Source of the DNA: Typha latifolia
Taxonomy: Eukaryota > Streptophyta > Magnoliopsida > Poales > Typhaceae
NCBI GenBank assembly: GCA_019914945.1
Contig: CM034106.1
Span: 10,168,501-10,232,500, forward strand
Length of the DNA stretch: 64,000 nucleotides
Direction of reading: 5' to 3'
Shown here: positions 26,181 to 38,063 of the stretch, piece after piece
Numbering within the stretch: the first letter of the stretch is position 1
Layout of the letters: every line of letters begins with the position of its first letter
Position numbers and translations under genes: made by a program
Notes under the pieces: generated by a model
The model's database searches: none
Seen by the model: the letters and a program-made list of their open reading frames with translations, nothing else
What the model was told of the DNA's origin: nothing

Positions 26181-26625
26181 TAACGTATTTTTAGTGAAAT
26201 TTTCAAGTAGAGTTATCTTTCCTCTTGCTTGTGACATTCTCGTGTTAATACTACATAGTACTTTTCCAATTTTTTGAACATGGCAAGGTCCATGCAGTAG
26301 GGTCTTAGACTAATCTCTTTTTCTATATGGGCCTGATTCTTCCACGAGATTAGCCTGGCCCGGCACAATTAGAAATTGTGATTGGTGATTCGAATAAATT
26401 GAAGAAAAAAAAAAGAAAATTTTTAATATTTTCTAAGATAGGATCCTTCATGTATATTTTGCTAAGAAACTCATGGTTTCTCTATCCAAGCAGCACACAT
26501 ATAAAGGTTATTTTATGTGCACAAAGCTATCTAATTGACAGCGTAACACAGCAACAGCATAAATAAGTAATTAATTGAGTTGAATAAAATAAAAACATCT
26601 TCATCTCACAATGTCTATTTTTCTG

Positions 26626-26628
26626 TTC

Positions 26629-26675
<47 letters not shown>
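26626..26675. repeat. Compound microsatellite (AT)n(AG)n
   Basis: An AT run of about 22 bp passes directly into about 12 AG repeats. It is a likely length-variable marker. Confidence 0.95.
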
Positions 26676-26679
<4 letters not shown>

Positions 26680-27693
26680 CTTTGGGGCTTTGAAAGGAAG
26701 ACTAATAATGTTATATAGAGTTAAAAGAAGGCTATATTATTGTTATTGACTTTTCGGCTTAAAGATAAGGTACTCCAAATCTAAGGGAAGAAAAAAAATT
26801 GAAATTTTTTGTAAGTTAAATTTTAAATAATACCTTATATTTATCTTTTGGGAAATTTGACATTTGTCTTTTCACGAAATGATGAGTTACACTCTATATT
26901 TTTATTATTTATAAATCGAGTATAATAATTTAATAAATATGGGTAGAAAATATTTGTTGTTAGATCTATTAGCTAAACTGAATTAAATATTTATGTTAAG
27001 TTAACTATACTAAGAAGATTATAAAAATACTCTTAGTCAAGTTATATTTACATAACTTATACTAACTCAACACTAAGTATATTTTAGTTATTTTAAAATA
27101 AAATATTTATAATTAACGGAATGTATGTTAGTTTAAATCTAATTCAATATGTTTTCTATACATATTCGCTAAATCATAAATCATAAATTTTGATTTGCAA
27201 ATAGTAAAAATATAGGGCAAATTATAATTTTATTAAAAGACTGGTATTATATGCAAATTTCTATTATCTTTTAAGCTAATACACAGCTAATTGAACAGCT
27301 CTAGTTTAATACAAAGTAATTACTTGTCGTTCTTGGGAGTTGCTTCGCCCAGCAGCATTCTTATTCTTCTGGTAATATCACCCTAATACAAATTAAATTT
27401 GAGTTGGTCTTACACACCATAACTTCCTGCCTCCTTCCTAATTAATATAAGTAATTAAACATCCGACTTTAAGAAAAGTCTTCTGTTTTAAAGTTTTGCC
27501 ATCTTCCAAAGAGAGAACCCTGCACGTCGAGAATATATTCCTTTCAAACTTTCTTGGACAAAATGATTACATATCTCCTAATGCTATTATGTCGTATGGA
27601 AAAAGAGAGAAAAGAATAGCATATACAAATTCTATCTTAATGACACTAAATTTTTCATCATCATCAAAACCGCATCCCAAAAAAAAAAAAAAA

Positions 27694-28101
27694 TTAAGCC
27701 CGGAAGCATAAGGCGAAGTGTGGAAGATGGTGATGGTGGTGGTGATGGTGGTGGTGGTGGTGGTGGTGATGATGATGCCCTCCGGTGGCGTGGATATCAC
27801 GATCAATGATGCTTTCCACGTGCCGGAAGTAGTCGACGTTGCAGGGAATTACGATACTGCCCCTCTGTTCGAACCCGTACTCCTCCTCGGCCTCCTTGAG
27901 CAGCTCGACGAAGAGCGGGTGGCTAAGGTGCACCACCGGCACAACGAACCGCTTCGGCTCCTCCCCCTCCACGCCCACCCTTATCGCCACGTGTCCCTTA
28001 GGCGGCATCGCCTTCTCGTTGCCAAGTCGAGGGAAGTGGAGATGAAAATTAAACCAAAGATGGTGTTGGTGTTGGTGTTGTTGCTTCTCTTCGCCCTTCA
28101 T
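27694..28101 (-). CDS. SAUR auxin-responsive protein, SAUR32-like, with polyhistidine C-terminus
   Basis: This single-exon gene encodes 135 residues from ATG 28101 (MKGEEKQQHQHQHH). The SAUR domain spans about residues 32-100: MPPKGHVAIRVGVEGEEPKR, FVVPVVHLSHPLFVELLKEA, EEEYGFEQRGSIVIPC and FRHVESIIDRD. It is followed by a run of 17 histidines (residues about 108-124) and LPHFALCFRA. The C-terminal His run with a terminal CFRx motif is what I recall for SAUR32-type proteins. SAURs of this class act in auxin-linked cell expansion, typically by inhibiting PP2C.D phosphatases. The His run is encoded by mixed CAC/CAT codons and is likely length-variable. The frame is open to a non-ATG codon just upstream. 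A TATA box lies at 28365. Confidence 0.92.
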   Translation of the reverse strand: MKGEEKQQHQHQHHLWFNFHLHFPRLGNEKAMPPKGHVAIRVGVEGEEPKRFVVPVVHLSHPLFVELLKEAEEEYGFEQRGSIVIPCNVDYFRHVESIIDRDIHATGGHHHHHHHHHHHHHHHHHLPHFALCFRA

Positions 28102-28364
28102 CAACAACGAGGAGAAGAAGAAGAAGAAGAAGAAAAGAATATGGCAAACAATGGAGGTAAACAGATTTAAGACTTTGATGGGTTAGAGAGAGAAAGGCCA
28201 GGGGTCGGAGCTGGAGATGGCGAGACGGAAGAGGGTGAGAGAGGATTCGCAAAGCGACGAAGGGACGTTGGACATGGTATTGGGCTTCAACCAAGATGGC
28301 GAAGGTTGTTGTTAAAAAAGAGATATAGATTAAAGAAATATTCGGTAGGAGAGATGGGTAGATG

Positions 28365-28374
28365 TATTTATATA
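28365..28374 (-). promoter_or_regulatory. TATA box of the SAUR gene
   Basis: The minus strand reads TATATAAATAC, giving a predicted leader of about 230 nt before ATG 28101. Confidence 0.6.
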
Positions 28375-31300
28375 GGAAACGAAAACGAGTAGTGGAGTTG
28401 GACCCGGTCTCCCTTTTACTGGGATTCTTTGCAATTCACACATACGATATGCGTGTTTATTACGGTTCGCATCCTGTCTTTTTCATCGTTTTTAATTCGA
28501 CCCTTGAACCGCTTTCTGATTAGTGTTGGATTTTTCAAATAACACCCTCGATATATGAAGAAAAATTTATCAAAGTCCATACGTTTTACTTTTATTATCA
28601 TTTACATTTTATCATATAAAATATTTGTCTATTTCCGATGCCTAAAAAAAAGGCTATCGGAATAAGGAATAAGATAAACTTACTTGATGATATGAAAAAT
28701 ACTTTATATCTCTATAAATATTGAGTTTGAAGTGTTCTATTTTTCTTGCCTAGCTAATAGCCAGCGAATGTTTATCTTATCATTTTTGCTGGCCGAAGAG
28801 CTGGGAGAGGTCGTTACTTTGAAGATAAGTTAAAACAAAAACAGGAAACTCGAAGAGAGTGACGGTTTTGGTTGGAGATTCCACCGGATGGAACCGTCCC
28901 CTGTTTGATCAAATGGGTCTCGTGGCAATATCTATATCTATGCTATTTGAAACTAGATTTTGTTAGGCACTTGCGGACCAACTGAATGCCTGCACGTGGA
29001 GAGGGTCCCACATTACAAGCATGGGCGAGTAGGCAATGGCCTTAGGAAGTCGTTAAGGTTGGCGTCAGGGTTTTGAATAGGGTTGGAATTTTAATGCGTC
29101 TGGGCCTTACGGGGTACAACTGTAGAAGAATTATGAATCATCTCGCTGTCTTGCATTGAAGCGTAACGGTCACAGAGATCTAGAGAGATTCCAGGAGGAT
29201 GGATATGTATTGAAAACACAACGGAGCAAGAGGAGGAGGGATAGTTATTAGTCTAAGTATAGTCTTTTTTTTAAAAAAAATATGGATAGAGTTTCATGTG
29301 AGGTAGGTAAAAGTAGGGCTGTTAAAATAAAATAATCAAGGCGGCTTAGGGAATTTTTGTAATCATCTAAAAGCACTTGAGAAAATATTATTTATAACTG
29401 TAATCTGATTGAGAATTTTGTGTCCTCAATTTAAAAAAAAACCACTGAATTTCCTATTACATGCAACACTGTAATGTATTTATTTGGAAAGGAAAGAACA
29501 TATGGAAGTTTTTTCAGATCAAATGGAGGTCAGATAAGAATTTATAAAGGCAGTCTAATACGAAATGAAATAATTTTCCAAATGTAGGAGGCATGGCCCC
29601 TATCTCCTCTTGATTACACCTGTTAGCGTAAGAGTGTAATATACATAAAGGTAATGAGTACTATTGTTTCTCTAAGTTTCTTAACGCTACCAAAAAGGTT
29701 ATGAGTAACGAATTAATGATCTTGTTTGGTTTAAAGTTAATCTTCGAACTCGATTAGTTAGTCTTATTTTGTTAATCTTAATTTCTGAAGAGTAAACTAA
29801 ATTAGATATATAAAAAATTTAAAATATTTTTTTACTGAAGTAAGTTAGAAGTCCCGAGCTTGAAGTAAAAGAGGCCTGACAAGCTAGACTGTAAGACTTG
29901 TCCCAAAACTAGTGGAGAAACTCAACCCTAGTGACTAGAGCCTAGAGTTTATCAACCGCCCCAGCCCGCCAAGAGAGAGGTAAATTATAAAATTGAAAGT
30001 GCGACCCCTCGCTAGATTCAATCAATCCTTCCACAGTCTCTCCTTCTTGCCAGATTCAATGCTATCCTTGATGTCATACTCAATCCTTCCACGGTCTCTC
30101 CTTCTCGCCATACTCAATGCTATCCTTGATGTCATACTCAAACCTTTACCTTCAAAAGTAGGGCAACATCTACAGTTGGAAGCGTGGCTCTCTTCCATTG
30201 GACCTCGCCTATGCTTTTAAATATCTTGTTTTTAATCAGTTCGATGCTTCCACCCCGGAAGGTAGTTGATGAAGCTAATTCACTCTCCTGGTTCGGCGCG
30301 AAGGTTACCAGGTTGTTTGGCCAAATAGGACTCTTCCATGTGGTGGGGGCCCGCGAAGCTTGCTGTTGACGCGAGCTTGGTCTTTGCGAATGGGATTGGT
30401 AATAAGTCATCTACGGCGAAACTCTCGTCAAAAGAACAAACAAAAAAAACTTTTAGCGCTGGTCACTTTCACTTCTAGAATAAATTTTTTTATTATAAAA
30501 TATAACTCTTTATTTCAGCTGAACAACATCATATTTTTATTCTATATATACACTAACTCAATTGCTAATTTATCCTTAATATCTATCTCATCAACCTACT
30601 TTATATCCAAACAAAGAGTATTTATTATACTTTTATAAAAAATAAATTTTTTTTTAATTTATATTATATCAAAAATAATTATTACACATTTATTCTAAAA
30701 TACAAGTAAACATAAAAATAATTATTTTTAAAATAAAAATCTTATATTTTAGAAATAACAAGAAAATTACCTATTTTAAAATTTATCTTATTTCTAAAGT
30801 ACCGTTGCCGTAGTTCTCAATTGACAAAGTAATGGACAGCACGGGGATGCAGAAAAGTCCACCTTCCAGTCTTAGAATAATTAAAGAAAGAATTTGTTCT
30901 GATCCTTCCAGATTTGCAAAAAAGAAAGAGAAAGAAGCATGGTTCTAAGTCAATGCAGGCGTCTAAAGTTTAATTTGCCTTCTAGCTGAGGCTATCTTAA
31001 TAACTTTCATATGCATACTTCAATCAACCTATACAGATAGTTAAGATCTGCTTGTCAAAGTAATATTAAGGTGGCTTTCGGGGGCAAATGAAAAAAAAAA
31101 CAAGAAACATATCAGTATCTAATAATGGTTGGAATCACAGAAAACCACTGCATTATAGTGCTACATGATAATTTTCCAAAGGAAAGAAAAAATTTTGCAG
31201 CCTCTGAATCTTATAGATCTCTCAAGTCCACACTGCCTCTACACCCACAAAAAAAGGAAAGAGAAGAAAACAAACCTAAACACATATTGCTGAAGGAACT

Positions 31301-31523
31301 AACTCTCGTACCTTTTCTTTTCTTTTTCTTTTTGCAAGAAATAATCTCTCTTTCGAGCTCTATATTAGTCCTTTTTACACGCTCATGCTTTCTCTAACTA
31401 AAAAAGGGGGAAAAAGAGAGAGAGATAGAGAATAAAGAAACTAAATGAGGACTAAAAGGGAGGAATTCAGATCCTATGTCGAATGACATGAACAAAATCA
31501 ATCACAGAAAAATGGTAACAAAC
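28375..31523. other. Intergenic region, no gene seen
   Basis: This AT-rich DNA has a 58-bp tandem duplication near 30.0-30.1 kb (separate entry) and low-complexity A/T at 30430-30800. The 3' end of the CRK transcript probably covers the last 100-300 bases. The short ORFs lack domain content. Confidence 0.5.
30023..30142. repeat. Two-copy 58-bp tandem repeat
   Basis: The block CAATCCTTCCACRGTCTCTC...GCTATCCTTGATGTCATACT repeats with a period of 58 bp (for example CAATCC at 30023 and 30081; GCTATCC at 30061 and 30119) with a few mismatches. Confidence 0.85.
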
Positions 31524-34500
31524 TTAGTGGCGGTGTCTTGTATTGCTGCTACGCATCGTCACACCATGCAAGAATTTTGTGTACCCTAGAAAGCTGAGCT
31601 TACCATCAGCTGGTCTTACCCAGTCGCGGACGATGGAATAAGCTGCTAAAGGAAGGTTCATTTCCTACAAACAAGAGGAAGAGTCATCTTATGCACAAAA
31701 AAGTTTGTACCCCACGATAATGTACATAGATTTCTTGTTATACCTGTGCTAATTCCTCGACCGTAATAACTCGATTGCCCTCCAGCTCAAAGTGTTCAAA
31801 TGCTGTGCCTGCAATTTGTTCCCAATTTTCCAAAGCCTCAAGCTGGTAAGGGCTTATTGTTGCAGCACAGAACTCCTCAAAGTCCATCCATCGGTATGTG
31901 AGGGGCTCCAACTAAGATGCAAATCATGAGTTAGTTTTTTTCCCCTCCATGTCATTTTGGATTTGAAATGAAATTATATGCAATAAAATCAGCTAAGGAC
32001 CTACCGATTCATTGGATGAGTTTAGAATTCTGATGATAAACTTCTTATTACAACTGTTAATTTGGAATAGGACCTCCACAACTATTATATCATGGGTAAG
32101 ATTTAGTGGGAGGTAAATCATACCCTCACATTTAAATACTTCATGCACAGCCACAGCTCTTACACATTAATGCACTGAGTGCTCACCAAACAGCCAGCAA
32201 TACCATATCCGGAGTTCTTTTATTTTTCTTATCAATGACATTGTAGGTAACACATGTTTCAAGCTCCATCAAAGGTTGGATTAATGTAAAAGTCTCATAC
32301 TGCTACATATTGATAGAGTCAAGCAAATGTTTGGCTTGATTCTGTGCTAAAAAAAGCTAGAACTCTAGAAAAACAAACCGTGATCCTTATGTTTTAGGCT
32401 TGCAAGTTGAAACTATCTCAACCTCAGCTTGAAAAAACCTTTACTCAATTAGGGTATGCTAACTCACACATGTTAAATCAATAGCAACTGTAACAAGTCA
32501 AATTGCCGGTTCAACAAGACAATTACTGCATTCACTCTGATGACATAGACTACAAGGGTCCCTACCGTTGGCAATCACCATGCCGATCACTGGTCAGCAC
32601 AGCATGTAGTGTGCCATACCCTGTGCTCATGCATCGTGTCGATACATAGTACCATTGCTAAGAAAGTAGCCGGAGAGGAATATAAGGGATGAAGGGAGAG
32701 AAAGAAAGAGAGAAATATCTTTCTTCATCTCACTTTTGCAGTAATAATTTACAAGCAGAGAAATTTATCAGATTAAGCTTAGAATTGATTATAATCTTGA
32801 ATGAGTACTTTTTTAGATTTTAGATTTCATATATTAGTAATTTTATTTTAATTTTTTTTTTGTCACTTTTTCTATATATTTAGAAAATTCCCTACATTTT
32901 TCAATCTTTTTAAAAATAGTCTGATACAGTATTGGTCGATATGGGCGGCCAATACGGCCGATATGTATCGATTTCTCGAAAGGTCGATTTCAATCCCAAT
33001 ACTTGAAACATTGTCTGAAACCAAAATTCCTAAAACTTATCACGAGCAATGTCTCCAACAATATTCATATCCAGTTGAGATAAGTTCAACAAAACATGAC
33101 ATGGCATCAGGCAGCATATATAAAGAAAACAGAAATATGATTAAACAGTAATAGGAGCACACAAAAGGGAGACTTTGAATACAAGTAACTATCAGTAAGC
33201 AAATTGTGTCATACCGCATTTAAGATATCAAGAACCCTGGACTCCCTCATTGCTTCAGTTGCATTTACATAAAGAGCCTGGAAATAATTTACCACAGATT
33301 TAGTAGATAGAAAATAGTCAATGGTGGTTATAAGTTTACTAAGAACTAAATAATTCATCATTCTTAAGTCGAACTCTTCAAAGTCTCATAATTCCTTAAG
33401 GGGATGTGTCTGAATAACAGGTGTCAAATGACTAACCTTCTTAAAATTTTCAAGGGAGATCCACCCATTTTTATTTGGCTCCAGTAAGTTATATTGCCAC
33501 TTGATATAAAAAAGCTCATCTTCTGTTAGAGCCTTAGATAAAGCCTGTGAAAAGAAAAGAAAAAAGAAGGCACAAAGATTTAACACATACATCAAAAGGC
33601 AATGTAGCTGATTATACATGAAGGTAAAGGATATATGAAGTACCACCACAACAATTTGAAATAACATAGACGAAGTTGAACTATTCCATGTATATAGGGA
33701 AATTCAGTCCAACACACAAATCATCTATATTTGAGACAAGTAGTGTGATCATTTGGCATTGAAGTTGCCGCCTACAAAGAGATAGTGCCGTGAACACAAC
33801 CACAAAAACAAATCCTTCAGTCAAATCCAACTCTTTAATGCCAACTTTTGAGTCAGCAATATAAATAGGCAGTCATGTGAATAATGAAGATAGCACTGAA
33901 TGACAGTATAATGAAGTTGGCATGTTGGGGGATTATAGCATATTGTCATAGTTCTTTAAAACTTTATCTCACTCAAGTTTTTGCAAATTCCTATGGTATA
34001 TTTGGCATACTACATAAACTTCACATGATCACATCTAAATCCCTTCAGAAAGGGAGAAGATTTTGGTCCATGAAGTCATAGTAGAGCAATGACATATAGG
34101 CGACAAGCGATGCACCAAAAACATAATACATGTAGCTTTTTATCCAGCTATTCCTAAAGGATGGAACTCGAACCTTTAATGCTGCACGTTTCAAAGGAGT
34201 AGCGTGAAGATATGCTTTGACTAACTTAAAGACTAGTATATCTAGAGGGACTTGCCGCTGCTCATCTCGCAACCAAGGGTGAGCTGCCATCAGATAAATA
34301 TAACATTAGTTCCTACTAGCCAGCTAAACTTATTTACTAACTTCAAAAATTAATTTGTAAATCACCGGAAGCAATCAAATAGCATACATATTAATCTTTG
34401 CAGAAGCTAGCTACCAAGAAAAAGTATGACAGAGTGAAAGCATCTTAGTGGAAAGATGAAAGAAAACTGTATGGAAAATAATTACTCAGAGCCTGTGCAG

Positions 34501-37500
34501 CAGTCATTCTTTTTCTGTAGTCCTTATTTAGAAGCCTTTTCACAAAATCTTTAGCTTCTGGAGATGCCGAAGGCCAAGGTAAATCATCAAAATTAGGGTC
34601 TGCCCTAAGCACTGAACGAAATATTCCTGATTCTGTTCGGGCCCAGAATGGTCTACTACCACATAACAAGATATAAGCTATAACACCAATGCTCCAAATA
34701 TCTGCTTCCATGCTGTATGACCTATGTAGGACTTCAGGAGCAACATAATACGCACTGCCAACAATGTCATTCAGTCTTTCATCTGCAAGAACAATGACAA
34801 GTTTAAGCCTCAGCAAGACAAAAGGAATGCCTTTAAAATTAGTAGATATGGTCATATAGAGCATAGTAGATGGAATAGAGAATTGATATGTAACTGTAAT
34901 AAACGAAACCATTGCTAGAAATGCTTGAAGAACTTGAAACCTGATAGATGACAAGGTGGATGAATGAATTCATGCTTAAGGACTTCACTAAAATTTCAAA
35001 ATTTAGTTCAGATAGGAATTCCTACTTAACAAAAACACAAAGCCATGTTAAACAGAGGGGAAGATTTTAATGTTCCCAGATTTTCTGGGGACCTTAAGCC
35101 CCTTCGACTCGAGCTATAAGTTGGTAGCATTGAAGAAAATAAAGATAGGGTTTATAAATCTATTAATTAGTCAACAACAGGGTATCACTGGGATCATCAA
35201 TGAACTTTTCCCCTTAAATATTTCAGGCAAGCATTTCTATCCAATATATATGGAACCAAGCTTTTAAAAAGATCAATAATCTAGCATAAATTGATCAGTG
35301 CTCATCACTCCAGTCAGCATGTAAATATAGTAAATTTCCCAGAAAAACGGTATGACAATAACAGGAATTAGGAGATTAGGATGGAAGATATATTTGCATC
35401 GCAATTCTAGGCTTAACAACTTGGAAGCATAGAAATCTGGTTTAATATATGTAAATACAAAGTCGGAGAGCCTGAGTTGATGATAAAATTAAGTGAAAGT
35501 AAATAACCACCATCACGTGTTTCTGCACTAATCTACTGTTTTAGAATTGTCCAGTGAGCCATTTGATATAGCTGAATTTGAACTGTGGCCAGAAATTACC
35601 TGGCCTTATAAAATCAGAGAGACCAAAATCAATAATCTTCATAGGAGAATTTTCTTCTCTGGTGCTGAATAGAAAATTCTGTTTCAAGAAAAATGTTCTA
35701 TCAGCAAGAACAGTTACCAATAAGAAAACCAAAAAATCCACATAAAACATGTAGTAGCAACAAAATCAACAACTATTCCAGAAAGCATACCTCTGGCTTT
35801 AAATCACGATGCACAACACCCTGAAGGTGGCAAAAAGCAACAACACTTAACATTTGCACAACGATAACCTTAGCATCTTCTTCTGTGTATCTTCCACCTC
35901 TTTAACCAAGCATATGATAATATATATATATATATATATCAGAAGCCTAGAGGTATAAGAAATTCAGTGCATCTTTCAGGCTTGAACAGCTCATACCTGG
36001 ATAAGATTCTGTCTAATAACTCTCCACCTTCGCACAATCTGATGAATAACAATTATGGAGAATGTAAAAATTTACTTAGGGTGCCAAAAACATTTACAGA
36101 AGGACTAGTAATTCTATAATTACAACAGAAAAACTAATTTGTCCTTTAATAATTATTCATTGTTAGATAATCCAAATTCATTGACAGGCTACACTATTTT
36201 CCTAATTGATAATAAAGCTGAATTGGAGAATTTACCATCTATAGCAAGAAAAACAGCAGATGCAGCTATTCCTAATCTCAAGGTAGATTAATAACTATGA
36301 TGGATAGACGCCAGGAGAAAAAAACCATACAAAAATCAATAAGGAATATTAACATACTCCATTATTATGTAGACGTTAAGAGCATCCTCACATGCATCAA
36401 AAAATTTGACCAGGTTAGTATGCACAGATAAAGCTTTCAAGATTTTCACCTCCCTACGAACATCTTCAATAGATATTGCTGTTGTCATCTGCGAAAAAGA
36501 AGCACAGCATCAAGATAATCCTCATGTAGACTACTAAGTATAAACAGTAAAGAAAAGATAAAGAAAGAAGTAACTAAAACAAAACTTGAAATACCATTAC
36601 AGAGCATTCTAACTACAGAAGTTGGATATATTCACTCATCAAAGGAAAGTAGGTATCTAACAATAACGTCCTCAAAAGAGGGATTCCACACTCATACTGA
36701 TTTTCTGAAATACATTAAGGTAGTAAGATTTTCTTCTTGGTACTCTTAGTTGATGACGATACAGATAATTAGCATTAACACTTCTTTTTGGCAGAAATAT
36801 AAGAATTGGTACTAATAGACAATAGAAAGAGAACAGTAGCTCAAGAATTAATCTCATTTAAATCATGAAGAAAAAGCTAAAAGGCAAATTCCAACTATAA
36901 ATGACCATATTAATTCCTAAGTCAGAATGTAGATTGTTCAATCAGAAACCATGTGCAGATTGAGTTTAACTGAAGATAGTAGAAGTAATGGTGCTACAGA
37001 TGACCCATGAATGATCCAATGAGACAGGAATCAAGAAGCGATAATAATCAAAAATTGGCATAGAAGCCTTAACTAGCTATAAAATAGAATGCTGTACGTA
37101 TTCAAATAATCAAAGCTAGATTCAATATTGAACGTCATTCTTGACTCATCTGAAACTATAAAATTTTCTAGATAATGTTATTAAATCCTCAAGAAGCAAG
37201 CTGGACATCAAATATTTTAGTGTAGGATTAAAAAAAAATAGTAAATAGCATTTAAGTGCAGAATCAAAAGCAATGCAAGATAAGAAACATATCAAAGATC
37301 AAAATTTCCCCTTTGGTACACCACCTTACCTTAGCTTTGGAGATGATCTTGACCGCCACTTGCTGTCCTCTCATCTCCCCCTTTCTCCCCCTCGCTGAGC
37401 AAGTATGCCCGAAATGCCCCCTCCCCATCTCCTTCCCAATCTCATACTTCGCCCCAAAATTCCTCCCATACCCAAAGCTTTTGTCCAGCGGCCGCTCCAC

Positions 37501-37863
37501 TTCCTGCCCGCCACCTTCACCGCCTCCGCCCTCTTCCTCGGGAATAGTGCCCTCCATGGCCTGGGCCTTCCCGTGGCGCTTGGCGAGGGAGGCCTTGATG
37601 TGCTTCGCCGGCGACGGCGGCGGGAAGGGGCGGCGGAAGAACCTCCGGGGAGTCGATCTCGCCGGCGACGGCGAGACTCCGGCAGGGTAGGGGCTGGGCC
37701 AGGGGCTGGCGGCGGAGGAGCGGGCGGGGGTCGTGCCCCTAGGTCGCCGGCCGGCGGCGGGAGAAGGGGATCGGCGGCGGTCGTGGTCGACGGCGCCTTC
37801 TCCATCGCCAGCGTCAGCCTCGTCCTCGGCGACAGGGATGTTCTTAGCGTAGCACTGGCCCAT
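31524..37863 (-). CDS. CDPK-related protein kinase (CRK)
   Basis: Eleven exons: 37863-37330, 36488-36358, 36038-35997, 35899-35791, 35678-35600, 34782-34486, 34283-34174, 33544-33437, 33277-33215, 31911-31744, 31664-31524. They give 593 residues, the normal CRK length. MGQCY at the start offers Gly2 for myristoylation and Cys4 for palmitoylation, implying membrane association. A Pro/Arg/Ser-rich variable region follows. The kinase begins near residue 146 ([15 protein letters not shown], then VAVKII) and has HRDLKPEN, DFGLSDF and [15 protein letters not shown]. The C-terminus ([20 protein letters not shown] onward) corresponds to the degenerate EF-hand region of CRKs and ends [14 protein letters not shown]. 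CRKs signal largely without calcium binding and can bind calmodulin. From memory, Arabidopsis CRK3 (At2g46700) lies next to SAUR32, like the SAUR here. The leader contains a CT-rich microsatellite. Confidence 0.95.
32880..33010. repeat. Possible decayed repeat in CRK intron 9
   Basis: A locally CG-bearing segment with ATACGG/CCGATA alternations (GGCCAATACGGCCGATATGT near 32945-32965) stands out from its AT-rich intron and resembles decayed transposon sequence. A similar word, CGTGTCGATACATAGTACC, lies at about 32635. No coding capacity was found. Confidence 0.25.
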
Positions 37864-38035
37864 AATACTTCGCCGGCGGTGGTTTCTTGATGTATACGCG
37901 TAGACGTTTCCCTCCTTTTCTTCTCTGGGATTGGGATCAAGAAGTCAAATAGATGGATGAGCGAGGGGTAACGGAGAATTTATAGAGAGAGAGAAAGAGC
38001 GAAAAGAATGGATTACTGACGGAGGACTGAATTGA

Positions 38036-38063
38036 AAAGAGAGAGAGAGAGAGAGAGAGAGCG
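38036..38063. repeat. (GA)n microsatellite in the CRK leader/promoter
   Basis: About 12 GA units lie on the + strand (CT on the transcript strand), within a wider purine-rich tract of 37980-38140 upstream of the CRK start. CT-rich leaders are common in plant genes. Confidence 0.9.

Larger units (their letters stand above)
23640..27693. other. Gene-poor AT-rich region with microsatellites
   Basis: No ORF here has recognisable content. The interval 24000-24900 is of more even composition, but I found no known microRNA or tRNA in it. From 25080 to 27300 the DNA is strongly AT-rich, with several (AT)n runs and a local duplication (separate entries). Confidence 0.5.

Noticed and set aside
37371..37940. 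Alternative frames across the first CRK exon on both strands
   Set aside because: The CRK frame begins MGQCY and continues through ten further in-frame exons. The others are Arg/Pro-rich by-products of high GC.
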